NCBI GenBank assembly: GCA_029688825.1
Contig: JARUKX010000014.1
Location: forward strand, 1-64,000
Source: Haloarculaceae archaeon H-GB1-1
GTDB lineage: Archaea > Halobacteriota > Halobacteria > Halobacteriales > Haloarculaceae
DNA length: 64,000 nt
Reading direction: 5' to 3'
Part shown: positions 26,760 to 34,733 of the stretch, piece after piece
Position numbering within the stretch: position 1 is the stretch's first letter
Layout of the letters: every line of letters begins with the position of its first letter
Notes under the pieces: model-generated
Told to the model about the DNA's origin: nothing
Database searches by the model: none
What the model saw: only the letters and a program-made list of their open reading frames with translations
Made by a program: the position numbers and the translations under genes

Positions 26760-26834
26760 ATGTCTCTGTCGACCGACCGGTACGGAACTGACGATAGACT
26801 GGTGACGACGTCGCTGCTGACGGGCAGGAGGTAG
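26760..26834 (+). CDS. Candidate leader peptide upstream of glmS
   Basis: A 24-codon ORF, MSLSTDRYGTDDRLVTTSLL then TGRR, starts 28 nt after the ATAACAAAG core. It stops 2 nt before the glmS ATG. Its last codons (AGG AGG TAG) form the glmS Shine-Dalgarno, so ribosomes on the leader would affect glmS initiation. Translation is inferred. Confidence 0.45.
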   Translation: MSLSTDRYGTDDRLVTTSLLTGRR

Positions 26835-26836
26835 CC

Positions 26837-28654
26837 ATGTGCGGTATCACTGCCTGTGTCGGCACCGACGACACCGTCGAGACGCTCCTCTCCGGTCTTC
26901 AGAATCTCGAATATCGGGGGTACGATTCGGCCGGACTCGCCGTCCAGAACGGCCACGGCGTCGACGTCTTCCGGCGCGAGGGCGAGGTCTCCCAGCTGGA
27001 GATGCGCGTCCGCGTCGCCGAACCGTCCGCCGGAGCGCTCGGTATCGGTCACACCCGATGGAGCACGCACGGGCCGCCCAGCGACGAGAACGCGCATCCG
27101 CACACCGACTGTACCGGTTCGATCGCGGTCGTCCACAACGGCATCATCGAGAATCACGAAGAGCTGAAAGCGGAGCTTCGCGACCAGGGCCACATGTTCA
27201 CGAGCGAGACGGACACCGAGGTCATCCCGCACCTCGTCGAGGAGTTCCTCTCGCGGGGCCAGTCCGTCGACGAGGCGTTCCGAAACGCGATGGACCGGCT
27301 CGACGGGAGCTACGCCGTCGCGATGATCTCCGAACTCGAAGACACCGTCTACGCCAGTCGGTCCGGCTCGCCACTGGTCCTGGGTCTGGGTGACGACGCT
27401 CGGTACCTCGCCAGCGACGTTCCCGCGTTCCTCGAGTACACCGACCGCGTCATCTATCTCGAGGACGGCGACGTGGTGAAGCTCACCCCGGACGGCTACC
27501 GAATCACCGACGGCGAGGGCGAACGCGTCGACCGAACCGCGTCCACCGTCGAGTGGGTGCCCGGAGACGCCGAGAAGAGTGGCTACGACCACTACATGCT
27601 CAAGGAGATCCACGAGCAACCGTCCGCCCTCCGGCAGACCATCCAGGGCCGGGTCTATCCGCAGGACTACGACGTCGAACTCGAGGAGGTATCGACGTCG
27701 ACGTTCGACGGCATCGAACGCGTCCAGTTCGTCGCGTGCGGTACCTCCTACCACGCGGCCGTGTACGGTAGCCAACTGCTCAACGAACGCGGCGTGCAGG
27801 CGGACGCCTTCCTGGCGAGCGAGTACGTCGTGAATCCGCCGCCCGCCGGCGAGAACACGCTCGTCGTCGGGGTCACCCAGAGCGGCGAGACGGCGGACAC
27901 GCTTGCGGCACTTCGCGCGGCGAACCAGTCGAACGTGACGACGCTCGCGGTCACCAACGTCGTCGGTTCGACGGCGGCACGGGAGTGCGACGACGCGCTG
28001 TTCATCCGCGCCGGTCCCGAGATCGGCGTCGCAGCGACGAAGACGTTCTCCTCGCAGGTGGCCGCGCTCTGTATCCTCGCCGAGCACCTCGCGCCGCTCG
28101 CAACGGATACCGCCGCCAACGGTCACCGCTCGCTCCTGTCGGACCTCGCTGCTTTGCCGGGGCAGATCGACAGCGTCCTCACGCAATCGTCCGCCGGACA
28201 GCTGGCACAGCACTTCAGCGACAGCGACTCGTACTTCTTCATCGGGCGCGGGACCGCCTATCCCGTCGCGCTGGAGGGCGCGCTCAAGCTGAAGGAGATC
28301 ACGTACGAGCACGCGGAAGGCTTCGCCGCGGGCGAGCTGAAACACGGGCCGCTCGCGCTGGTCACGTCGGAGACGCCGGTCGTGGCCATCGCGACGGGTC
28401 GACACGACGAGAAGCTCCGGAGCAACATCGAGGAGGTCCAGGCGCGGGGCGCGCCGGTCATCGTCGCCGCCAACGAGGAGTCGAAAGTCGCCGAGACGGC
28501 GGACTACGTCCTCGACGTGGGGTCGACGCACCCCGACCTCGCGGGCGTCCTCGCCAACGTCCAGCTGCAGCTACTGGCGTATCACACGGCCGACCTCCTC
28601 GACCGACCGATCGACAAGCCGCGAAACCTCGCGAAGAGCGTCACCGTCGAGTAA
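26837..28654 (+). CDS. glmS: Glutamine--fructose-6-phosphate aminotransferase
   Basis: A 605-residue enzyme that makes glucosamine-6-phosphate from fructose-6-phosphate and glutamine, the entry to UDP-GlcNAc. The start MCGITACVG exposes the catalytic Cys2 of the Ntn glutaminase domain (1-220). Two SIS isomerase domains follow (about 285-600), and the C-terminus KPRNLAKSVTVE is typical. A Shine-Dalgarno (AGGAGGT) precedes the ATG. The gene is divergent from the nucleotide-sugar operon that would use its product. Confidence 0.95.
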   Translation: MCGITACVGTDDTVETLLSGLQNLEYRGYDSAGLAVQNGHGVDVFRREGEVSQLEMRVRVAEPSAGALGIGHTRWSTHGPPSDENAHPHTDCTGSIAVVHNGIIENHEELKAELRDQGHMFTSETDTEVIPHLVEEFLSRGQSVDEAFRNAMDRLDGSYAVAMISELEDTVYASRSGSPLVLGLGDDARYLASDVPAFLEYTDRVIYLEDGDVVKLTPDGYRITDGEGERVDRTASTVEWVPGDAEKSGYDHYMLKEIHEQPSALRQTIQGRVYPQDYDVELEEVSTSTFDGIERVQFVACGTSYHAAVYGSQLLNERGVQADAFLASEYVVNPPPAGENTLVVGVTQSGETADTLAALRAANQSNVTTLAVTNVVGSTAARECDDALFIRAGPEIGVAATKTFSSQVAALCILAEHLAPLATDTAANGHRSLLSDLAALPGQIDSVLTQSSAGQLAQHFSDSDSYFFIGRGTAYPVALEGALKLKEITYEHAEGFAAGELKHGPLALVTSETPVVAIATGRHDEKLRSNIEEVQARGAPVIVAANEESKVAETADYVLDVGSTHPDLAGVLANVQLQLLAYHTADLLDRPIDKPRNLAKSVTVE

Positions 28655-28790
28655 GCACGGGGTAGGCCACCGCGAGCATCTTTCCTGAATCGACCGATTC
28701 CCACGATTTTCTGCGGTCGTTTGCGATGGACCCTCATTCAAGGACACTTCGTTCGGGCCGTTCACGGGTCGTCACGGAAGTAGGTCCACT

Positions 28791-28799
28791 ATAACAATC
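28791..28799 (+). promoter_or_regulatory. ATAACAA element of the DUF1616 gene
   Basis: CTATAACAATCAC ends 37 nt before the ATG at 28836. Confidence 0.5.
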
Positions 28800-28835
28800 A
28801 CTCCCGTAACCCTCGCTCTCGACCACGCACGAACG

Positions 28836-29852
28836 ATGAACTACGAACGGTCTGGCTCGTCCGGTGTCCTCGAGACCATCCGGACGAACTCGCCCACGCT
28901 GACCGACGTCGCACTGATACTCGGCCTCCTGAGCGTCGCCGACGTGTTGCTGTTCCAACTCGATCTCGGACAGCCGCTTCGCGGGGTCATCGGGCTTCCC
29001 ATCCTCGTCTTTCTTCCCGGATACGCACTGGTCGCGGCACTGTTCCCGCGACGTGCGGTCAGCGGTGACACGCACGCGTCGCGGCATCGCTTCCAGGACG
29101 TCGCCGAAGGTGCGATCGACTGGGTCGAACGCGTGACGCTCTCGTTCGGGATGAGCGTCGCCCTGTTGCCCCTGCTCGGCATCGCCCTCTCGCTGACCGG
29201 CTTTGGCTACTCGACGTCGACCATCCTCGGAACGCTGAACGCCGTGATATTCGTCGGCCTGCTCGTCGGCGTCTTCCGCCGGTACAAGGTTCCAGAGTCC
29301 GAACGGTTCACGGTCTCGTTGAGCAGGGGGACGTCGACGGCCGCGGAGTCGCTGTTCGGGGGGTCGACGCTCGAAACCACCCTCTCCATCGCTGTGGTCG
29401 GGATGATCCTCGTGGCCAGTGGTGCCCTCGGCTTCGCCCTCATGGCACCGGGCGACGGAGAGTCCTACACGACGATGTCGTTGGTGACCGAGAACGAGAC
29501 CGGCGAGTACGTGACTGCGGGCTACCCGTCCGATCTCGCGACGGGCGAGTCGGGGTCGCTCGTCGTCGGCGTGACCAATCACGAGGACCGCGAGGTGTCG
29601 TACACGCTCGTCGCCGAGCTACAGCGGGTCGAACGCGCTGACGGGGACGTTACGGTGGAGTCCGAGCAACGGCTCGACCGCGAGACGCAGACGGTCGCGG
29701 ACAACGAAACCTGGTACAGCGACCAGGTCGTCCGTGCAAACTCCGCCGGCGAGTACAGAGTCGTCTACCTCCTGTACCGGGACGACGAACCCGCCGAACC
29801 ATCCATCGACAACGCCTATCGGTACGGCCACATCTGGGTGACAGTCGGCTGA
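28836..29852 (+). CDS. DUF1616 family membrane protein
   Basis: A 338-residue protein with four membrane helices in the N-terminal 125 residues, a fifth near residue 190, and an extracellular beta domain of about 140 residues (SLVVGVTNHEDREVSYTLVA, EYRVVYLLYRDDEP). The pattern QPLRGVIGLPILVFLPGYAL is typical of DUF1616, a family common in archaeal surface-glycan loci but of unknown role. An NxT site (NETW) occurs in the outer domain. The following gene starts 42 nt later. Confidence 0.8.
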   Translation: MNYERSGSSGVLETIRTNSPTLTDVALILGLLSVADVLLFQLDLGQPLRGVIGLPILVFLPGYALVAALFPRRAVSGDTHASRHRFQDVAEGAIDWVERVTLSFGMSVALLPLLGIALSLTGFGYSTSTILGTLNAVIFVGLLVGVFRRYKVPESERFTVSLSRGTSTAAESLFGGSTLETTLSIAVVGMILVASGALGFALMAPGDGESYTTMSLVTENETGEYVTAGYPSDLATGESGSLVVGVTNHEDREVSYTLVAELQRVERADGDVTVESEQRLDRETQTVADNETWYSDQVVRANSAGEYRVVYLLYRDDEPAEPSIDNAYRYGHIWVTVG

Positions 29853-29894
29853 CGATGCTCGAAACGGGGCGGCACGTCGGGAGCGTGCGGTGAC

Positions 29895-30476
29895 ATGTGG
29901 CCGTGGGAGCATCTGGCATTCGGCTACGTTCTCTACTCCCTGCTCGCGCGGACCCATCCGGACTGGCGGCCGACGACGCTCGCTACCGGCGTGCTCGTCG
30001 TGGCGACGCAGTTGCCCGACCTCGTCGACAAGCCGCTCGGATGGGTATTCGACGTCTTTCAGTCGGGAAACGCGCTCGGACACTCGGTGCTCGTCGCCGC
30101 ACCGGCGAGTCTCCTCGTGCTCGTGGGCGGTATCGTCTTCGGTCGTCGCGACGTCGCGGTAGCCTTCGTCGTCGGCTACGGCTCGCATCTCCTCGGCGAC
30201 GTGCTGTATCCGCTCGTGACCCGCGGGACGGTCCCGCTGGCGAAATTCCTCTGGCCCGTCGTCGTGATCGAGAGCCCGACCGACGTCGGCGTGCTCCCGC
30301 GCGTCGAGGTCCTGTTCGAGCACTTCCTCGAGTTGCTGGCGGGACCGAACGGGTGGGTGTACCTCCTCCTCGAACTGGGGCTGCTCGCGTTCGCCGCGTC
30401 GCTGTGGGCGCTCGACGGCTTCCCCCTCGTGCGACCGTTCGTCAGGTCGCTCCGTCCGGACCGAAGCCACTCGTGA
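29895..30476 (+). CDS. YdjM-type membrane-bound metal-dependent hydrolase
   Basis: A 193-residue polytopic protein. MWPWEHLAFGYVLYSLLART at the start, a QLPDLVDKPLGW aspartate motif, NALGHSVLV, and GYGSHLLGDVLYPL give the H..D..H..HxxxD pattern of the DUF457/YdjM family, predicted zinc-dependent hydrolases in the membrane. It follows the DUF1616 gene closely and is probably cotranscribed. The substrate is unknown. Confidence 0.78.
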   Translation: MWPWEHLAFGYVLYSLLARTHPDWRPTTLATGVLVVATQLPDLVDKPLGWVFDVFQSGNALGHSVLVAAPASLLVLVGGIVFGRRDVAVAFVVGYGSHLLGDVLYPLVTRGTVPLAKFLWPVVVIESPTDVGVLPRVEVLFEHFLELLAGPNGWVYLLLELGLLAFAASLWALDGFPLVRPFVRSLRPDRSHS

Positions 30477-30579
30477 ACGTCGCTCGCGGCATTCGAGAAT
30501 CGGGTTCGGTGAACCGACGCAGGGTAGTTCTGGGTCTCAGCTTCGTCCGTTTGAGGCGGACGTCGGGTGAAAGAAGGGC

Positions 30580-30588
30580 ATAACGAAG
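30580..30588 (+). promoter_or_regulatory. ATAACGAAG element before the leader ORF and acetyltransferase
   Basis: GCATAACGAAGGC differs from the common core by one base. It ends 26 nt before the ATG at 30614. Confidence 0.5.
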
Positions 30589-30613
30589 GCCGACCCGACA
30601 GGAGGTGAACTCG

Positions 30614-30712
30614 ATGAGCGCGCTAGCCGATAGCCGCGTCGAGTGCCGTGCAGAACGTCGTCGCTCCTGGCACTCGTTCCCCGTTCGTGGCCGTCCGGGT
30701 GACGACTCGTGA
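30614..30712 (+). CDS. Candidate small leader ORF coupled to the acetyltransferase
   Basis: A 32-codon ORF (MSALADSRVECRAERRRSWH and on) is preceded 5 nt upstream by a very strong Shine-Dalgarno, AGGAGGTGA. Its stop overlaps the GTG of the acetyltransferase gene (GTGA, 30709-30712). The peptide is arginine-rich. The initiation signal is stronger than that of the main gene, which suggests coupled translation. Confidence 0.5.
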   Translation: MSALADSRVECRAERRRSWHSFPVRGRPGDDS

Positions 30713-31815
30713 GTACGCTGAACGAGGCGACGACGTCTCGGCAGGTCGGCGACGGCTACGTACTCCGGCCCGGCGAGCGGTCCGACTGGAACGCAGTTCG
30801 GTCGCTGTACATCGAATGCGGCGGTCGCAGTGACGCGTGGTTCGCCTGGCGGTACGAGGATGCTCCCTCCGTGGAACGGGCCCCCATCGTCGTCGCCGAG
30901 GCAGACGGGGAGGTGGTCGGCGCGACGGCCAGTCGTGGGCTCCGACTCCGGTCCGGGTCGGCCGCTGCCGTCGCGTTACAGGTGGGAACGCCGGTCGTCG
31001 CTCCGGCACATCGCGACCGAGGGCTGCCCGCCGAGATGGTCGCCTTCCTGCGTGATTGCGCCGAGCAGGACTGCGTTCTCACCGTTATGGACGACGGGAC
31101 GCTGACGAACTGTCTCGGACCCGACTGGGTTCGGGTGCAGACACAGCCGACGTACTATCGCGTGCAGAACCCCGCGGGACTGCTGGACGACTCCCGGCGG
31201 TCGGTCCGTGCGCTCGCCCGTGCGCTGACGCCGCTCGCGCGGTCCTACACCGCTGTCAGGGACTCGCTCGCGCCGATATCTGCCGGCATCGACGTCACTC
31301 GACACGAGAGCGTTCCCGTCGCGACTTTCGTGGACCTCTATCGCCGTGCGGTCCCGTTCGGGCTCCACGCCGAGCGGGACCGACGGTTCTACGACTGGCG
31401 TCTGGAGACGCCGGCGTGGAGCTACCGGGCCTACACCGGCGGCCACGACGGCCCGAAAGTGGGCATCGTCACCGGCACGCGGACCGTCGACGGGACGCGC
31501 GAGGTCGCGCTGACGGACGTCGTCCCGCTCGTCGGCGTCCGACGGCGGCTCGCACTGACCGCCGTCCTGCGGCGTATCTGTCGGGACCACCCCGACGCCG
31601 ACGTGGTGACGTGTCGTGGCTCGGCAGTCCCCGCGTCGTTGCTGTCCAAGTTCGGGTTTCGCCCGGATACGTCGGTCCCGATATCGGCTGTCACGAGTCC
31701 GGCCACGCTCGCGGTCGCTCCGGCTGGCGGGGACGGCAACCGTGAGGTCCTCGGCGTCGACGTGACCGAACCGACGTGCTGGCGACTGAGCGGTGTCGAG
31801 CAAGTCCCAGACTGA
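30709..31815 (+). CDS. GNAT-family acyltransferase
   Basis: A 368-residue protein with a GNAT-like N-terminal domain (VLRPGERSDWNAVRSLYIEC, TPVVAPAHRDRGLPAEMVAF) and a second, diverged acyltransferase-like half (LTDVVPLVGVRRRLALTAVL, SKFGFRPDTSVP). The start is a GTG overlapping the leader ORF. It lies between surface-glycan genes, so transfer of an acyl group to a sugar or lipid carrier is plausible but unproven. Confidence 0.72.
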   Translation: MSTLNEATTSRQVGDGYVLRPGERSDWNAVRSLYIECGGRSDAWFAWRYEDAPSVERAPIVVAEADGEVVGATASRGLRLRSGSAAAVALQVGTPVVAPAHRDRGLPAEMVAFLRDCAEQDCVLTVMDDGTLTNCLGPDWVRVQTQPTYYRVQNPAGLLDDSRRSVRALARALTPLARSYTAVRDSLAPISAGIDVTRHESVPVATFVDLYRRAVPFGLHAERDRRFYDWRLETPAWSYRAYTGGHDGPKVGIVTGTRTVDGTREVALTDVVPLVGVRRRLALTAVLRRICRDHPDADVVTCRGSAVPASLLSKFGFRPDTSVPISAVTSPATLAVAPAGGDGNREVLGVDVTEPTCWRLSGVEQVPD

Positions 31816-31927
31816 GCTCAGCCGCCGTGTGTCCCGCTGAAGAAGTCGTTCAGAGAGCAACGTGGAGCCACCGCCTGCGTCAGGACGACGACTGATCCAG
31901 ACACGTGTTCGTCGCGACTCCGTGCAG

Positions 31928-32197
31928 TCAGTCGCTTGCGTCCTGGATCGCGACCGACCCGTCGCTAGTCACTTCGACGACGCAGTCACCGTATCGAAAC
32001 GTCACCACAGCGGGCGGCTCGCTCGGATTGCCCTCGAAGCCAGTGAACAACTCGTCGAGGGCGTCGGGGTCGATGACGTCGTACAACGGCGGCTCCAGCC
32101 TGGTCGGGTCCACGCCTTCGTGGGCGGCTAATGCGGTGACGACGGCCAGGCTGAGAGCGTCTTCATCCCGCATGTTCCGAGGCGAGTTATCCACCAC
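31928..32197 (-). CDS. HalOD1 output-domain protein
   Basis: An 89-residue protein with the full HalOD1 signature (VVTALAAHEGVDPTRLEPPL, YDVIDPDALDELFTGFEG, VTFRYGDCVVEVTSDGSVAI). The TATA box lies 24 nt before the GTG at 32197, supporting that leaderless start over the ATG at 32173. It is followed upstream on the same strand by a DUF7344 gene. Confidence 0.85.
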   Translation of the reverse strand: MVDNSPRNMRDEDALSLAVVTALAAHEGVDPTRLEPPLYDVIDPDALDELFTGFEGNPSEPPAVVTFRYGDCVVEVTSDGSVAIQDASD

Positions 32198-32220
32198 GGT
32201 TGTACTCTACCGTGCAGACG

Positions 32221-32227
32221 TATATAT
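32221..32227 (-). promoter_or_regulatory. TATA box for the HalOD1 gene at 31928
   Basis: TATATAT ends 24 nt before the GTG at 32197 on the minus strand. Confidence 0.55.
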
Positions 32228-32241
32228 GCATCACCGCGGAT

Positions 32242-32562
32242 TCAATCGTCGTCGGTCATTTCGAGATACGGCTCGACGACCTCGAGATTTCCGCACAGCG
32301 AGACGGTTCCCGGGCCTCGTTCGAAATCGACGATGCTGGCGTCGTCGAGCTTCGGGAGGTGGACGTGGTAGAGCGCGGCGCGTACGTCGTCCAGTTCGAC
32401 CTGTGGTTCCGAATCGGCTTCCCACTCCACGATTGCTTCCGCGAGGTCGTCCACGTCGACCGGTTCGCGCGACTGGCGGAGGTGATGGAGCACGTAGCGT
32501 CGCCGAGCGTCCGTGAGTAACTCGAAGACGGCACTCGTGTCCGGCGGTTGGTCAGTCCCCAT
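32242..32562 (-). CDS. DUF7344 winged-helix protein
   Basis: A 106-residue protein, MGTDQPPDTSAVFELLTDAR at the start, with the DUF7344 core (RRRYVLHHLRQSREPVDVDD, AIVEWEADSEPQVELDD, ALYHVHLPKLDDASIVDFER). It has no membrane segment. An AT-rich box about 23-28 nt upstream supports the ATG at 32562. It lies inside the glycan region beside a HalOD1 gene, so the pair may be a local regulatory unit. Confidence 0.82.
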   Translation of the reverse strand: MGTDQPPDTSAVFELLTDARRRYVLHHLRQSREPVDVDDLAEAIVEWEADSEPQVELDDVRAALYHVHLPKLDDASIVDFERGPGTVSLCGNLEVVEPYLEMTDDD

Positions 32563-32678
32563 AACTACTGTCCAGCGTACCGGGTAATAGTCGTAACTCA
32601 TACGATAAGTTACAGGTAAGGACAGCGGAGACGGCGGGAATGCGGTCATAATGGGCGGAAAGACGGAGAAGGGCGGCT

Positions 32679-32687
32679 ATAACAAAG
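32679..32687 (+). promoter_or_regulatory. ATAACAAAG element of the second Gfo/Idh operon
   Basis: CTATAACAAAGGCC. The core ends 28 nt before the ATG at 32715 that opens a leader ORF. Confidence 0.6.
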
Positions 32688-32714
32688 GCCTACTCGTGGC
32701 GTATCCAGCACCGA

Positions 32715-32786
32715 ATGACCATCGAGACGAACGTCTTTCGGAGTACAGACGTGGCAACGTCGGACCGAGCGATGGGAGGGGCGTGA
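32715..32786 (+). CDS. Candidate leader peptide upstream of the second Gfo/Idh gene
   Basis: A 23-codon ORF, MTIETNVFRSTDVATSDRAM then GGA, begins at the leaderless position behind the element. It stops 7 nt before the Gfo/Idh ATG. Its end contains the purine-rich GGGAGGGG that could serve as the Shine-Dalgarno of the main gene. Translation is inferred. Confidence 0.42.
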   Translation: MTIETNVFRSTDVATSDRAMGGA

Positions 32787-32793
32787 CGTCCGC

Positions 32794-33870
32794 ATGTTCG
32801 GCTCACCATCTGGCAAACGAACGTCCATCGGCCTGCTCGGGGTCGGAAACATCGGACAGGTCCACCTGCAATCGGCCCGTGCGATGGACGACGTCGAGGT
32901 GACGGCTGCCGCGGACGCCGTCCCCGAGAATCGGGCACACGCTACCTCACAGGGCGTCGATTCCGTCTACGACGACTTCGAGACGCTCCTTGAGAACGAA
33001 TCGCTCGACGCCGTCATCGTCGCGCTACCGCCGTTCCTCCATCGCGACGCAGTCGAACTCGCCGCCGAGCAGGGTGCCCACGCGTACGTCGAGAAGCCGT
33101 TCGCACGGTCGGTCGCCGAGGCGCGCGAACTCATCGACATCGCTGACGAGGCCGACGTCTCGCTCGGTGTCGACCACACCATCCGCTACTTCCCGGACGT
33201 GCGGGAGGTCCGTGACCGCTACCGCGACGGGCGCATCGGGTCCGTCCCGTACGCGACCATCAGCCGGGTCAACAATCACCCGTTCAGCGGGCCGCCGGTC
33301 GAGGGACCCTACCCGTCGTGGCCGCTCGATCCCGACCTCGCGGGCGGGGGCGTCCTCCTCGAACTCGGCGTCCATCTGCTGGACGTCCTGGAGTGGACCT
33401 TCGGCGAGATGGAAGTCCTCGACGCGGAGACGGACCGACAGCTCGAAATCCCGGTCGAAGACGCCGCGACGGTCTTCCTGAAGGCCGCCGAAACCGGGAC
33501 GCGGGTGACCCTGCACTGCGGGTCCTACCAGTGGGAAGACCTCTCGGAGTTCAACATGACCTATCGCCTCGAAGGCGCGACGGGCGCGCTCGACAACGGC
33601 GACTACGCGCCCGAGAGCTTCTACGGGAACGCCGCGAAAGCGAGCATCGGGAACGTCCAGAAGGCCTTCTCCGGCGAGGAACCCGACTACTTCGCGCCGA
33701 CGTACTATCTCCAGGCCTACTACACGGCGCTTCGGGAGTTCGTCGACGCCATCCGGGCCGGCGAGCAACCGCCGGTCAGCGGTGCAGAAGGGCTTCGAAC
33801 GGTCCAGTTGGTCGAAGACGCCTACGACGCTGCGGACCTGACCTACGACCGTCAGGGGGTGGTCCAGTGA
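32794..33870 (+). CDS. Gfo/Idh/MocA family oxidoreductase
   Basis: A 358-residue NAD(P)-dependent oxidoreductase with Rossmann motif GVGNIG (16-21), EKP (100-102) and the catalytic-domain motif GGGVLLELGVHLLDVLEWTF. It is clearly distinct from the 23.8-kb paralogue. It is first in a three-gene operon (GTGA and ATGA overlaps) with a DUF362 protein and a sugar epimerase, so a sugar or nucleotide sugar is the likely substrate. The exact reaction is unknown. Confidence 0.85.
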   Translation: MFGSPSGKRTSIGLLGVGNIGQVHLQSARAMDDVEVTAAADAVPENRAHATSQGVDSVYDDFETLLENESLDAVIVALPPFLHRDAVELAAEQGAHAYVEKPFARSVAEARELIDIADEADVSLGVDHTIRYFPDVREVRDRYRDGRIGSVPYATISRVNNHPFSGPPVEGPYPSWPLDPDLAGGGVLLELGVHLLDVLEWTFGEMEVLDAETDRQLEIPVEDAATVFLKAAETGTRVTLHCGSYQWEDLSEFNMTYRLEGATGALDNGDYAPESFYGNAAKASIGNVQKAFSGEEPDYFAPTYYLQAYYTALREFVDAIRAGEQPPVSGAEGLRTVQLVEDAYDAADLTYDRQGVVQ

Positions 33871-34733
33871 CGGTCGTCACCGGCACGCAGGTCCCGGCGC
33901 TCGACGAGGCGGCCCTCGACGAGGGCGTCGCGTCGGTGACGTCGTCGCTCCGTCAGCGACTGACCGAGGCCGACGCCGACCGCGTGGTCCTGCTCCCCGA
34001 CGCCCACTACCCGTTCCAGCCGTCGACGGGGATGGTCACGAACCCGGCGGTCGTCGGCGCACTCGCGCGGCGATTGCGGGCGTCGATGCCGGACCTGGAC
34101 GTCGCAGTCGCGATCAACGCCGCCCGCGGGATCGACCCCGAGGCGGTCGCGACGTACCTCGGCTACGAGACGCTCGCGGCCGACCTCGACCTCGAACTGC
34201 AACCGTTCTCGACTGACGAATCGCGGACGCAGATTCCCGGGCCGCTGACCAGCGGAACGCTCGTGACCGTCCCGAGCGCACGCATCGGAGGTCGCGTCGC
34301 CGTCGCTGGCGGGTTGGCGACCCTCTCCCGCGCAGCGGGGGCTGATCCGACCGACCCGGCGGACGTGTTCGCAACTCTCGACACCCTCGCCCCCGCCGGA
34401 ACCGTCGTCGACGCGACCTACACGTACGCGGGCGACCCGCACGAGACTCGCTCCCTGCTGTCGGGGACCGACGTCGGCGCGGCGGACCTCGTGCTGGCGC
34501 GACTGCTCGGCGTCGCCATCGAGGACGCACCCCTGCTGGACGAACTGCGGTCCCGGTACGACAGCGCCGTCACCGTCACGGGGCTGGACGTCGACGGCAT
34601 CGCCGCACAGCTTCCCAGTGGGGAGATCCCCGAATCGACCGACCCGCATCCGCTCGTCAGAACGGGCTACAAGCTGTACACGATGGTGAGCGGCGACGTC
34701 TACCCGCCACAGATGCGAGGTGGTGGCGAATGA
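33867..34733 (+). CDS. DUF362-like protein
   Basis: A 288-residue protein starting at a GTG that overlaps the previous stop (GTGA). The sequence VVLLPDAHYPFQPSTGMVTN followed by PAVVGALARRLRASMPDLDV fits DUF362, a family whose role is unclear. The usual C-terminal iron-sulphur cysteines seen in some members are absent. It lies between an oxidoreductase and an epimerase in one operon. Confidence 0.65.
   Translation: MTVVTGTQVPALDEAALDEGVASVTSSLRQRLTEADADRVVLLPDAHYPFQPSTGMVTNPAVVGALARRLRASMPDLDVAVAINAARGIDPEAVATYLGYETLAADLDLELQPFSTDESRTQIPGPLTSGTLVTVPSARIGGRVAVAGGLATLSRAAGADPTDPADVFATLDTLAPAGTVVDATYTYAGDPHETRSLLSGTDVGAADLVLARLLGVAIEDAPLLDELRSRYDSAVTVTGLDVDGIAAQLPSGEIPESTDPHPLVRTGYKLYTMVSGDVYPPQMRGGGE

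Noticed and set aside
26837-28665. Long minus-strand open frame of 626 codons opposite glmS
   Set aside because: A shadow of glmS caused by GC-rich codon bias; glmS has all family motifs.
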